Source: Duganella rivi (GTDB lineage Bacteria > Pseudomonadota > Gammaproteobacteria > Burkholderiales > Burkholderiaceae_D). From it: a stretch of 64,000 bases of DNA. The DNA lies in contig NZ_WWCK01000001.1 in the NCBI RefSeq assembly GCF_009857435.1, positions 806,001 through 870,000 on the forward strand, read 5' to 3'. Below the pieces are notes generated by a model that searched no databases, was not told the origin of the DNA, and worked only from the letters and a program-made list of their open reading frames with translations. This document shows positions 36,399 through 46,400 of the stretch, one piece after another (position 1 is the stretch's first letter; each line of letters begins with the position of its first letter). The position numbers and the translations under genes are program-made.

Positions 36399-38695
36399 AG
36401 CCGTTCCAGCTTGGCGATGCTCAGATCCAGCACTTTCATGCCGGCAGCGCCAAAGTTGATCTGAGCGCGGGCGTTGTTGCCGCTGCCCTCGATATTCACA
36501 ATCACGCCCTCGCCAAACTTGGCGTGGGCCACTGATTGACCTAGGCGCCAGCCCGAACTGGCTTCCGCCGCCTTGCTGGCAATCTTCTGCGCCAGCGCCT
36601 TGTCCGAGCCCACCAGCGGCGCTTCATCCCACGCCGATTTCTTCGCACCGAACCAGCTAGGCTGGACCTTCGGCGTCAGCCATTTCAGCGCATCTTCCGG
36701 CAGCTCATCAAAGAAACGCGACTTCATGTTGTAGCGGGTTTGGCCATGCAACATGCGGGTCTGCGCAAAGCTCAGGTACAGACGCTGGCGCGCGCGCGTA
36801 ATCGCCACGTACATCAGGCGGCGTTCTTCTTCCACGCCGTCATGCTCGCGCGAGCTGCTCTCGTGCGGGAACAAGCCCTCTTCCAGGCCGGTGATGAAGA
36901 CGTTGTTGAACTCCAGGCCCTTGGCCGAGTGCACCGTCATCATCTGCACTGCTTCCTGGCCGATGGTGGCTTGATTGTCGCCGGCCTCCAGCGAAGCGTG
37001 CGACAGGAAGGCCGACAGCGGCGACATTACGGTTGCCAGCGGCGCATCGGCGTCGAGAATCTCAAAGCCGTCTTCATTGACCACTGCCATGCCGGACGCA
37101 GCCTGCGACTGCGGGCCGAGGTGCGCAGGCGCGCCCTGCCCGTAGCCTTCTTCGGACACGAACTGGGTGGCCGCGCTGACCATCTGCTCCAAGTTTTCGA
37201 TGCGGTCTGCGCCTTCTTTTTCAGTGGCGTAGTGGCTCAGCAGTGTGGACTGCTCCAGCACCACGCGCACCAGCTCCGGCAGGGCCATTTGCTGCGTTTC
37301 AAAACGCGTGCCTTCGATCAGCTTGACGAAGCCGGCCAGCGAAGTGCCGGCCTTGCCGGTCACGTACGGCACCGCCGCATACAGCGAAATGCCGTACTGG
37401 TCGGCCGCCGCTTGCAGCGTCTCGATCGAACGCACGCCGATACCGCGCGCCGGGAAATTCACCACGCGCAGGAAGGCCGAATCGTTGTGCGGATTGTCCA
37501 TCAGTTGCAGGTAGGCGATGGCGTGCTTGACCTCGGCGCGCTGGAAGTAGCGCAGGCCGCCGTACACATGGTACGGAATGCCGGCCGAGAACAGCGCATG
37601 TTCAATCACGCGCGACTGCGCATTCGAACGGTACAGCACGGCGATTTCGCTGCGCGATGCGCCGTCGTGAATCAGGTTCTTGGTCTCTTCAATAATCCAC
37701 GATGCTTCGGACAGATCCGAATTGGCCTCGTACACGCGCACTTGCTCGCCGTGGCCAGCGTCGGTACGCAGGTTCTTGCCGAGACGCTTGCTGTTATTGG
37801 CGATCAGCACGTTGGCCGCGTCCAGAATGTGGCCGTGCGAGCGGTAGTTCTGCTCCAGCTTGATCAGATTCTTGACGTTGTACTCGCGCTCGAAAGCGCT
37901 CATATTGCCGACGTTGGCGCCACGGAAGGCGTAAATCGACTGGTCATCGTCGCCCACCGCAAACAGCGCGCCGCCGTTCTGGCTGCCGTGGCCGGACATC
38001 AGCTTCAGCCACTTGTATTGCAGATCATTGGTATCCTGGAACTCGTCGACCAGAATGTGCTGGAAGCGCTGCTGGTAATGCTCGCGCAGCGGCTGGTTGC
38101 GCACCAGCAGTTCGTAGGTGCGCAGCAGCAGCTCGGCGAAATCGACCACGCCTTCGCGCTGGCACTGGTCATCGTAAAGCTGATACAGCTCGACCTTCTT
38201 GCGCTCATCGGCGTTGTACGGATCGATCTTATCGGCGCGCAGGCCTTGATCCTTGGCGCCGTTGATGAAGTACATCACCTCCTTCGGCGGAAACTTCTCG
38301 TCATCGACGTTATTGGCTTTCAGCAAGCGCTTGATGGCCGACAGCTGGTCTTGCGAATCCAGAATCTGGAAGGTCTGCGGCAGCGCGGCATCGCGGTGAT
38401 GAGTGCGCAGCAAGCGGTTGCAAAGACCGTGGAAAGTGCCGATCCACATGCCGCGCGTATTAATCGGCAGCATGGCGGACAGGCGGGTCAGCATTTCCTT
38501 GGCGGCCTTGTTGGTAAAGGTCACGGCCAGAATGCCGGAAGGCGACACCTGGCCGGTTTGAATCAGCCAGGCGATACGGGTGGTCAGAACGCGGGTTTTA
38601 CCGGAGCCGGCGCCCGCCAGAATCAGGGCGCTCTGGGCGGGCAAGGTAACAGCGGCAAGCTGCTCGTCGTTGAGGTTATGGAGAAGATTTTGCAT
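36395..38695 (-). CDS. uvrD: UvrD/PcrA-type DNA helicase
   Basis: A 766-residue SF1A 3'-5' helicase for nucleotide excision and mismatch repair. It has the Q motif LNDEQLAAV, Walker A LAGAGSGKT, the DEFQDTN Walker B, GDDDQSIYAFRGA, and the late TVHSAKGLEF motif. The C-terminal Tudor-like tail (GEGVIVNIEG) marks UvrD/PcrA, not Rep. The start codon sits inside a perfect inverted repeat, described separately. Confidence 0.95.
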   Translation of the reverse strand: MQNLLHNLNDEQLAAVTLPAQSALILAGAGSGKTRVLTTRIAWLIQTGQVSPSGILAVTFTNKAAKEMLTRLSAMLPINTRGMWIGTFHGLCNRLLRTHHRDAALPQTFQILDSQDQLSAIKRLLKANNVDDEKFPPKEVMYFINGAKDQGLRADKIDPYNADERKKVELYQLYDDQCQREGVVDFAELLLRTYELLVRNQPLREHYQQRFQHILVDEFQDTNDLQYKWLKLMSGHGSQNGGALFAVGDDDQSIYAFRGANVGNMSAFEREYNVKNLIKLEQNYRSHGHILDAANVLIANNSKRLGKNLRTDAGHGEQVRVYEANSDLSEASWIIEETKNLIHDGASRSEIAVLYRSNAQSRVIEHALFSAGIPYHVYGGLRYFQRAEVKHAIAYLQLMDNPHNDSAFLRVVNFPARGIGVRSIETLQAAADQYGISLYAAVPYVTGKAGTSLAGFVKLIEGTRFETQQMALPELVRVVLEQSTLLSHYATEKEGADRIENLEQMVSAATQFVSEEGYGQGAPAHLGPQSQAASGMAVVNEDGFEILDADAPLATVMSPLSAFLSHASLEAGDNQATIGQEAVQMMTVHSAKGLEFNNVFITGLEEGLFPHESSSREHDGVEEERRLMYVAITRARQRLYLSFAQTRMLHGQTRYNMKSRFFDELPEDALKWLTPKVQPSWFGAKKSAWDEAPLVGSDKALAQKIASKAAEASSGWRLGQSVAHAKFGEGVIVNIEGSGNNARAQINFGAAGMKVLDLSIAKLERL

Positions 38696-38716
38696 CCCGT
38701 GATTATACCGGGATGC
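38692..38716 (-). promoter_or_regulatory. inverted repeat with TATAAT loop spanning the uvrD start codon
   Basis: GCATCCCG at 38692-38699 and CGGGATGC at 38709-38716 are perfect arms; on the minus strand the 9-base loop holds TATAAT and the promoter-distal arm holds the uvrD ATG. If TATAAT is a -10, transcription would begin at or within a base or two of the start codon, giving a leaderless mRNA. There is no good -35, so this may instead be a regulatory dyad. Confidence 0.4.
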
Positions 38717-38722
38717 GTGTCA

Positions 38723-40828
38723 TCAGGCCGATGGTGCCGGGACGGCCTTACCGTTTTGCAAACTCTCCTGCATCAGAGTGCGCAGCACGCGTTCAGCTTC
38801 GCGCACGGCTTCAGAGTGCTTGACGTTGAGTTCGGTCATGCGCACGTTCATCTCGCCCATTGGACGGCTGGCTTCGGCCATTTTCTGGTTCAGCGCTTTC
38901 ATAGGGCCGTCCTGCTCGTGCAGCTTGGACATCTTCGCGCTCAGCTCGCGCTGATACTCGCTCATCTGCTTTTGCAGTGGCGCCATTTCCGCTTGCAGGG
39001 CCGCCATTTTCTGGGCGAATTCGCGGGACTTTTCAGGCGTGTTGTCAGCGCTGATTTCACGCGCTGCCCTGTCCATGCGGCGAGCGACTTTTTCCTGCTC
39101 ACGCGCCAATTGTTCCATCTGGCGCTGATGCACCGCTGCTTCACGCTCGGCCTGCTTGCTGAACTGGCCGGCAGCGCTGTTCATCTCTTCGCCGATGGCG
39201 TTCATGATTTTGCCCTGGGCTTCCATCTTCTTGCCCTGTGCCTCCATTTGTTCGCCAATGCTGTTGACCGGCGCCCAGGCACTGTCGATCTTGGCCATCG
39301 CGGCGGGATCCTGGATCAGGTAAGTCTTGTCGCCCTCGCGGAACCAGAGGAAGTCGCCCTTCACCTTGTCGCGCAGGGCTGCAACTTTGCGGATATCCAT
39401 TGTTGACGCGGAAACCGTGATGGCCTCCCGGTTGCTGCGGACGATGGCATAGTTGCCGCTCACCGGTTCCGGGCTGTAGGCAAAGCGGTCAATCTTGAGC
39501 TTGACTTGGCCAGCAGGCAAAGCTGGCAAGGCCGGTGTCGCAGGAATGGCTGGCGTAGCAGGAGCCGCAGGCAGTGCCGGCGTGGCCGGGATGGCTGGCA
39601 CGGCCGGAACGGCAGGCAAGGCAGGTGCAGCCGGATCAAGCTGCGCGACACGCGCCGGCGGTGCTGGCGGAGCCGGTGGCGCGGCAGGTTCAGGCAAGTT
39701 GGCCACGGCCGGCGGCGCAGGCGGTGCGGCCGGTTCAACCAGTGCAGGCGGTTCTGGCGGGGCCGGTGGTTCCGGCGGCTGCGGTGCGGCGTGAACATAG
39801 AATACGGCGCCGGCCGCCAGCAGGCCGGCCAACGGTACGGCCATCTTCCAGCTAACCGGTTCAACATCGGGACGCAGCAGGCGTTTGATACGAGACATGA
39901 GATTTCCTCCGTGAGCCGCATGGGCTAGTTGTGTAGTGTCGAACTGAAAGCGATCCAGTTGCGACAGGGCTTGCGCCAGCTTGTGCGGCTGGCCGAGCAT
40001 ATCCACGGCAAGGTCGTCGGCGATTTGTTCTCGCTCAATCCGTATCCTGCGCGATATGGCCCAAACACTAGGGTGATAGAACAGCACGATTTCAATCGCG
40101 CTTTGTATGAGGTTCACGAGGTAGTCGTGACGCTTGATGTGCGCCAGTTCATGCGCCAGCAGCGCTTCCAGCAGATCGACCGGCATGCCGGTGATCAGCG
40201 CGGCCGGCACCAACACGATGGGCTTGAAGCAGCCGGCAGTAATCGGGCTATCGAGCTGGTCGGCCACGCCAAGACGCACGTGCTGCTCAATGCCGAAGCG
40301 GCGCGCCAGCTCGGACAAGCGGCGCTGCCAGTAAGGATTGTTGGTGAATTCGTCCGGGCGCGTGCGATCCGCAACCCATTTCAGGCCGATTGCCAAGCGC
40401 AGTGCCATCAGCGCGGCACCGGCCAGCCACAAGCCGACGATCCATGGCAGTTGGCGGCGCAACACATTCTGCGCGGCGTCCAGCGTGCCGTTATCGATGA
40501 TGCCATGCGCAGCAGGTGCCAGAACGGAGAATACGACGGAGCTGCTGTCGGCCGAGACGGCCACAGTGGCCGCCTTGGCCGCGCCGGCGGCGGCAACGGC
40601 ACGCGCATCAGCCAGTTGCATCAAAATACTCGACAGCGGCAACACCGCGCACAGCAGCAGCGCGCCGCAAGCCACGGCATAACGCGTCTGCGGCCGCGCC
40701 TTGCGCAGCAAATACATGGCCAGCGTCAGCGCCCAGCCGATCAGCAGCCCCTGCCAGACAAAGTGCAGCAGCGCCCAGCCGGTGGCAGGCACCAGCGCTG
40801 GTAACAGCGAAGTCAGTTCTTGATTCAT
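38723..40828 (-). CDS. M56 (BlaR1/MecR1-like) membrane zinc metalloprotease with Pro/Ala-rich linker
   Basis: A 701-residue protein. The N-terminal ~330 residues hold several transmembrane helices and the zinc site LLAHELAHIKRHD near residue 223, as in BlaR1/MecR1 receptors. Residues ~346-440 are a low-complexity Pro/Ala linker. The last ~200 residues are a highly charged coiled coil with methionine- and lysine-rich heptads instead of the penicillin-binding sensor of BlaR1. So this is likely an envelope stress or peptide sensor/protease, not a beta-lactam sensor. No BlaI/MecI repressor gene is adjacent, though an operator-like dyad lies upstream. Confidence 0.87.
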   Translation of the reverse strand: MNQELTSLLPALVPATGWALLHFVWQGLLIGWALTLAMYLLRKARPQTRYAVACGALLLCAVLPLSSILMQLADARAVAAAGAAKAATVAVSADSSSVVFSVLAPAAHGIIDNGTLDAAQNVLRRQLPWIVGLWLAGAALMALRLAIGLKWVADRTRPDEFTNNPYWQRRLSELARRFGIEQHVRLGVADQLDSPITAGCFKPIVLVPAALITGMPVDLLEALLAHELAHIKRHDYLVNLIQSAIEIVLFYHPSVWAISRRIRIEREQIADDLAVDMLGQPHKLAQALSQLDRFQFDTTQLAHAAHGGNLMSRIKRLLRPDVEPVSWKMAVPLAGLLAAGAVFYVHAAPQPPEPPAPPEPPALVEPAAPPAPPAVANLPEPAAPPAPPAPPARVAQLDPAAPALPAVPAVPAIPATPALPAAPATPAIPATPALPALPAGQVKLKIDRFAYSPEPVSGNYAIVRSNREAITVSASTMDIRKVAALRDKVKGDFLWFREGDKTYLIQDPAAMAKIDSAWAPVNSIGEQMEAQGKKMEAQGKIMNAIGEEMNSAAGQFSKQAEREAAVHQRQMEQLAREQEKVARRMDRAAREISADNTPEKSREFAQKMAALQAEMAPLQKQMSEYQRELSAKMSKLHEQDGPMKALNQKMAEASRPMGEMNVRMTELNVKHSEAVREAERVLRTLMQESLQNGKAVPAPSA
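39505..39792 (-). repeat. low-complexity Pro/Ala-rich coding repeat inside the M56 gene
   Basis: About 95 codons of PEPPAPPEPPAL-, PAPPA- and PATPALPA-type units. The DNA is accordingly repetitive (GCCGGC/GGCGGT-type words). It probably forms a stiff extended arm through the periplasm. Such tracts often vary in length among strains. Confidence 0.8.
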
Positions 40829-40848
40829 TGCCGCACTCCCAAATGATG

Positions 40849-40900
40849 GATGTAGAATAAATTATCTAGATCGCGATGTCTAGAATTTTTTTTCTACATC
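40849..40900. promoter_or_regulatory. long nested inverted repeat upstream of the M56 gene, BlaI-like operator candidate
   Basis: The outer arms GATGTAGAA (40849-40857) and TTCTACATC (40892-40900) are perfect complements 34 bases apart and contain the TGTA/TACA words of BlaI/MecI operators. Inside are two TCTAGA palindromes (40865-40870 and 40879-40884). It occupies most of the 88-base gap between the M56 start and the end of the RND operon, so it may regulate the M56 gene or end the RND transcript. Confidence 0.5.
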
Positions 40901-40916
40901 CAAGCCGGGTGCAGCA

Positions 40917-42326
40917 TCAAACCTGCCAGCCGCCTCCCAGCGCTTTGACTAATTGTACGCTGGCCTGCATGCGCCGCAGCTGGATGGCGGATGCCGCCAA
41001 CTGCGCCTGCAAGGCCGCGTTCTGGCTGACCGCCACCTCCAGATAGGTCGCCACTCCACCCTTGTAGCGATAATTCGACTGCTCCAGCGCACGGCCGGCC
41101 GCCGCAGCCGCCGCTGCCTGGCTGGCGCCCTGCTGCTCCAGCTCGCGCAGCGCCACCAGGCTGTCCTCGACGTCGCGATACGCCGCCAGCACCGTGTTAC
41201 GGTAATTCGCCACCTGTTCGTCGTAAGCCGCCTGCGCCTGCTGGTTCTGCGCGTTGCGGCGGCCACCGTCGAACAGGGTCAGCGCCGCCAGCGGGCCCAC
41301 CGACCACGCGCGGCTCGGCGCCTGCAACCAGCTACCGGTCTGCGTGCTGTCGTAGCCGAATGCGGCTGCCAAGCTGAACACCGGGAAGTAAGCCGCCTTG
41401 GCCACGCCGATGCTGGCGTTGGCTGCTGCCACCCGGCGCTCGGCCGCCGCCACGTCGGGACGGCGCTCCAGCAGCGCCGACGGCAGGCCGGGATCGATGG
41501 CCGGTGGCGCTACGCTCTCTGCCAGCGCCCGCGGCGCCAGCTTGAAGCTGCTCGGATTTTCGCCCAGCAGCACGGCAATGGCATGCTCGGTCTGCGCGCG
41601 GTGCAGCCGCAGGTCAGCCGCCTTGGTGCGCGCCGTCTCCAGCTGTGCCTGCGCCTGCGCGACGTCGATGGATGCCGCCGCACCGCCCTTGAACAGGTTC
41701 TCGGTCAGTTGCAGCGCTTTGGCATATTCTTCGACCACGCGCTCCAGCAGCAGTTGTTGCGCATCATCGCTGCGCAAGCTGAAATAGTCCGACGCCAGCT
41801 CGGCGCGCAGTGACAATTCCAGCGTCGCCACGTCCGCGGTGCTGGCCTGCTCGCCCGCCTCCGCCGCCGACACTTGATTACGCACGCGCCCAAACACGTC
41901 CAGCTCGTACGACAAGTCCAGCCCGAGGCTGTAGTTGTTCCCCACCGGCTCCGCGCCCGGCTTGAAGCCCGGCGCATTCACCGAGGTACGCGCGCGCGTG
42001 GCGCCGGCTTTTGCCTCCACCGTTGGGTAGCGGTTGGCGCCGGCGAACTGGGTTTGCGCCCGCGCCTGTTGCAGCCGCGCCAGCGCGGCCTGCAAGCCCT
42101 GATTGCCCACGCTGATCTTGTCTTGCAGCGCGTCCAGGCCGGCGTCGCCGTACACCTTCCACCACTGGCCACGCGCCAGCGCGTCGGCGGGCTGCGCCTG
42201 TTTCCAGCCCGCCGCTTCCTGGAAAGCGGCAGCCGGGGCCGCCGATTCCGGGACGTGATAAGCCGGCGCCAGCGAGCAGCCGGCCAGCCCGGCCGCGAGC
42301 AGCGCCAATATCAATGGCCGCATCAT
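40917..42326 (-). CDS. NodT/OprM-family outer-membrane efflux channel
   Basis: A 469-residue outer-membrane lipoprotein: the signal peptide ends in LAGC. Two OEP repeats (about residues 60-255 and 275-460) form the TolC-like barrel and helical tunnel. It completes the tripartite pump with the adaptor and RND permease upstream, overlapping the adaptor gene by 4 bases. Confidence 0.92.
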   Translation of the reverse strand: MMRPLILALLAAGLAGCSLAPAYHVPESAAPAAAFQEAAGWKQAQPADALARGQWWKVYGDAGLDALQDKISVGNQGLQAALARLQQARAQTQFAGANRYPTVEAKAGATRARTSVNAPGFKPGAEPVGNNYSLGLDLSYELDVFGRVRNQVSAAEAGEQASTADVATLELSLRAELASDYFSLRSDDAQQLLLERVVEEYAKALQLTENLFKGGAAASIDVAQAQAQLETARTKAADLRLHRAQTEHAIAVLLGENPSSFKLAPRALAESVAPPAIDPGLPSALLERRPDVAAAERRVAAANASIGVAKAAYFPVFSLAAAFGYDSTQTGSWLQAPSRAWSVGPLAALTLFDGGRRNAQNQQAQAAYDEQVANYRNTVLAAYRDVEDSLVALRELEQQGASQAAAAAAAGRALEQSNYRYKGGVATYLEVAVSQNAALQAQLAASAIQLRRMQASVQLVKALGGGWQV

Positions 42327-43447
42327 GGCTTCACCTTTTGCGGCGTGGTTTTCACCGTCGCGCCGTCGACCAGCGAATCGGGTGGATTGAGGATCACCAC
42401 GTCATTTGCGGTCAAGCCGTCCAGCACCTCGATGGTGGCGCCGAAATCGCGGCCCTGCTTGATGCTCTTGAGCTTGACGCGATTGTCGGCGCCAACCGTG
42501 GCCACCTGCAGGCCGGCGGAGCGGAACAGCACCGTGTTGGCCGGCAGGCGCACCGTCTCCGCCGCATCCGGGAACTTGAAATGTACCTCGACGTATGCGC
42601 CGGGGAACAGCTCGCCGTCGGCATTATCAAGCGCCAGTTCCACCTGCAAGGTGCGCGACACCGGATCCAGCGCGCGCGAGGTGCGCACTGCCTGGGCCTC
42701 GTACTTCTTGCCGGGACGCTCATCGAAGCGCAGCTCGGCCGGCAAGCCGGGCTTGGCCAACGCCGCGTACTTGCCCGGCAGCTGGACGTAGATGCGCAGC
42801 TTGCGCGTGTCGGCCAGGCGGAATAATTCGCTGCCGGCGCTCTGGCCGCCGTTGATCAGCGCCCCGGTGTCGGTGCGGCGCGCGGTAATTACGCCGTCGA
42901 ACGGCGCCACCACGCGCTTGAACGATTCCAGATCGCGCAGGCGGGCGACGTTGGCCGCTGCTGCGTCGACCGCCGCCTTCTTGGCCTGCGCGTCGCCGAG
43001 CTTCTGGTCCGCGTCTTGCGCCGAGACCGACTGTGTCGCCAGCAGCCCTTTCCAGCGCTCACTGGTGGTGTTCGCCAGTGCATAGTTGGCCTGCGCGGTG
43101 GCCAGGTCGGCGCTGGCCTGGCGCAGTTGCTGATCGATTTCCGGCGTATCGATTTCCGCCAGCAGCTCGCCCTTCTTGACGCTGGCGCCGATATCGGGGT
43201 GCCAGGCCTTCAAGTAACCGCTGGTACGCGCGTAGATGGTGGCCTCGGTCTGCGCCTGCACGCTGCCCGGCAACACCAGCTCGTCGCCGCCGGTGCTGTG
43301 CACCGGCTTGGCGACAACGACGTTGATGACGGCGCCACTGGCGGCATCCTGCGCCAGCGCATCGCGCGCCTGCAGGCGGGTGCTGATGCCCCACGCCGCC
43401 AGCACCAGTGCGGCCACCGGCAAAATAATCAAAGCTTTACGAGACAT
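42323..43447 (-). CDS. RND efflux periplasmic adaptor (membrane fusion protein)
   Basis: A 374-residue HlyD-like adaptor. An N-terminal membrane segment is followed by the lipoyl half-motif (TIYARTSGYLKAWHPDIG..VKKG), a coiled coil about residues 100-165, then beta-barrel domains. The start at MSRKALIIL (43447) has GGAGGTATCCC before it and overlaps the permease end by 11 bases; a 24-residue upstream extension is rejected. It bridges permease and outer channel. Confidence 0.92.
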   Translation of the reverse strand: MSRKALIILPVAALVLAAWGISTRLQARDALAQDAASGAVINVVVAKPVHSTGGDELVLPGSVQAQTEATIYARTSGYLKAWHPDIGASVKKGELLAEIDTPEIDQQLRQASADLATAQANYALANTTSERWKGLLATQSVSAQDADQKLGDAQAKKAAVDAAAANVARLRDLESFKRVVAPFDGVITARRTDTGALINGGQSAGSELFRLADTRKLRIYVQLPGKYAALAKPGLPAELRFDERPGKKYEAQAVRTSRALDPVSRTLQVELALDNADGELFPGAYVEVHFKFPDAAETVRLPANTVLFRSAGLQVATVGADNRVKLKSIKQGRDFGATIEVLDGLTANDVVILNPPDSLVDGATVKTTPQKVKP

Positions 43448-46400
43448 GGGATACCTCCAGGTTGGATGCGGCCGGCGCGGCGAAACGGCCGCGGACCACG
43501 GAAAATACGACAGGAACAAAGAACAAGGTGGCGATGGTCGCGAAGATCAAGCCGCCGATCACGGCGCGGCCCAGCGGAGCGTTCTGCTCACCGCCGTCGC
43601 CCAGGCCCAGCGCCATCGGCAGCATGCCGATGATCATGGCCAGCGCGGTCATCATCACCGGGCGCAGACGGCCATAGCCTGCTTGCAGCGCGGCCTGCCA
43701 GGCGCTGTCGCCGGCATTCAGGCGTTCGCGTGCGAAGCTCACTACCAGCACGCTATTGGCGGTCGCCACGCCCATGCACATGATGGCGCCCGTTAATGCC
43801 GGCACGCTCACCGGCGTGCGGGTCAGGAACAGCATCCAGACGATGCCGGCCAATGCCGCCGGCAGCGCCGAGATGATGATCAGCGGGTCGACCAGCGACT
43901 GGAAATTCACCACGATCAGCAGGTACACCAGCAGGATCGCGCAGGCCAGGCCGAACAGCAGGCCGTTGAACGAGGCGTGCATGGTCTGCACCTGGCCGCG
44001 CACTTCGATCTTCGAGCCTTTCGGCAAGTCCTTCCTGGACTCTTCGACGATCTGGCTGATTTGCTTGGAGACATAGCCCAGATCCAGGCCCTCGGTAGTG
44101 CCATAGATGTCGATGGTCGGCACCGCGTTGTAATGGCTGACCACCGTCGGCGAGGCATTGCGCTTGACGCTGGCAACGTTCGACAGCAGTTGCTGCTGGC
44201 CGCCGTTGGTCACGGTCAATGGCGTGTTGCCGAGGTCATTCAGCGATTGCAGCTGGTGCTGCGGGGTCTGCGTCACCACGTTGTACTGGGTGCCGTTCTT
44301 CGGGTCGTTCCAGAACGAAGGCGAAGTCTGGAAGCTGCCCGACAGCGACACCAGCAGGTTGCTGGCAACGTTCTGCTCGGTCATGCCCAGCAGCGCGGCC
44401 TTGCTGCGGTCGACGTCCACGTCGATTTGCGGGTAATCATTCTCCTGCTGGATGCGCAGGTCAGCGGCGCCGGGCACGGTGCGCAGCTTTTGCAGCAGCT
44501 TGTTGGCGAACTCGCGGTTGGCCTTCACGTTGAAGCCGCTGATCTGGATATCGAGCGGCGACGGCAGGCCGAAGTTCAGGATCTGGCCGACGATGTCGGC
44601 TGGCAGGAACGAGAAGGTCACGTCGGGGAAGTCGGCGTTAAGCTTCTTGCGCAGCTGGTGCGTCAATTCCGCCACCGGCGTGTGCCCGTCGTTCAGGTTG
44701 ATGAAGATGTCGGCATCGGCCGGGCCAACCGGCGCCGAGCTGCTGTAGGCCAGGTTGATGCCCGAGTATGGCAGGCCGAGGTTATCGACCACGTTCTTGA
44801 TGTCGGCAGCCGGAATGGTGGCGCGGATTTCCTTCTCGATGCGGTCGGCCAGCGCTGCGGTTTCCTCGATGCGGGTGCCGCTGCGGGCGCGCATGTGCAG
44901 CTTGATCTGGTCGCCGTTCACGCTAGGGAAGAAGTCCTGCCCCAGGCCCGGCAACGGGCCGATCGGGAAGGCGATCAGTGCGCTCAGCGCCATCGCCGCC
45001 AGGAACACGCCGGCGAACCACGGGCCGCCGCGCAGCGCCGATTCCAGCAAGGCCTTGTAGCGTTCACGCGTGCGTTCGAAGCCGCGCTCGAAACTGGCCT
45101 GGAAGCGCGCCAGCACGCCTTGGCCATCGTGGGCAGCGCCCGGAGCATGCGGCTTGAGCAGGAATTTGCACAGGGTCGGCACCAGGGTACGCGACAGCAG
45201 GTACGAGGCCAGCATCGCAAACACCACGGCTTCCGCCATCGGCGCGAACAAGAATTTCGACACGCCGGCCAGCATGAACATCGGCACGAACACGATGCAG
45301 ATCGCCAGCGTCGAGACCAGCGCCGGCAGCGCGATCTGCTGCGCGCCGTCGAGGATGGCTTGCTCCACCGGCTTGCCCTGCTCCAGGTGGAAGTTGATGT
45401 TCTCGATCGTCACCGTGGCGTCGTCGACCAGGATGCCGACCGCCAGCGCCAGCCCTCCCAGCGTCATGATGTTGATGGTCTCGCCCAGCGCCGACAGCGC
45501 CGCGATCGAGGCCAGGATCGACAGCGGGATCGACACTGTGATGATCAGGGTGCTGCGCCAGCTGCCGAGGAACAGCAGGATCAGCGCGCCGGTCAGCGCG
45601 CCGGCAATGATGGCCTCGTGCACCACGCCCTTGATGGCGGCGCGCACGAAGATCGACTGGTCGCTCAGCGCCTCGATCTTCAGCTCAGGCGGCAGCTGGG
45701 CGCGGATCTGCGGCAGCTTCTCGTTGACGGCATTGATGATGTCCAGCGTCGAGGCGTTACCGGTTTTCAGCACGTTCATCAGCACCGCGCGGCGGCCGTC
45801 CAGCCGCACCATATTGGTCTGCGGCGTATAGCCGTCGCGCACGTGGGCGACGTCGCGCACATACACCACGCTGCCGTTGACGGTCTTCACCGGCAGGTTG
45901 TTGAGGTCTTCGATATTGCGCGGGCTGGAATTGAGCTTGATGAAGTATTCCGACTCGCCGATCTTCTGCGTGCCGGCCGGGATCACCAGGTTCTGTGCAC
46001 TGATCGCCGCCACCACGTCGTTGCCCGACAGGCCGCGCGCGCGCAGCGCGTTCAGGTCCAGATCCACCTGCACCTGGCGCTGCTTGCCGCCGTACGGGAA
46101 TGGAATTGCCGCGCCCGGCACGGTGGCCAGCGCGGTGCGCAGGATGTTATTGCCGAGGTCATAGATCTGCGATTCCGGCAGGCTGTCGCTCGACAGCGCC
46201 AGTTGCAGGATCGGCACGGTGGACGCGTTGTAGGCCAGGATCAGCGGCGGCGTGGTGCCCTGCGGCGAAAAGCCGAGCAGCGTCTGCGAGGCGCCGGTGA
46301 TCTGCGAGAACGCCAGTTCCTCCTTGGCGTTCGGCTGGAAATAATACTTGACCACCGAGGTGCCGGTCACCGACTGCGACTCGGTGTGCTCGATATCGTT

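Noticed and set aside
39506..39928. Collagen-like Gly-Ala repeat frames on the + strand
   Set aside because: They are the antisense reading of the Pro/Ala linker of the M56 gene.
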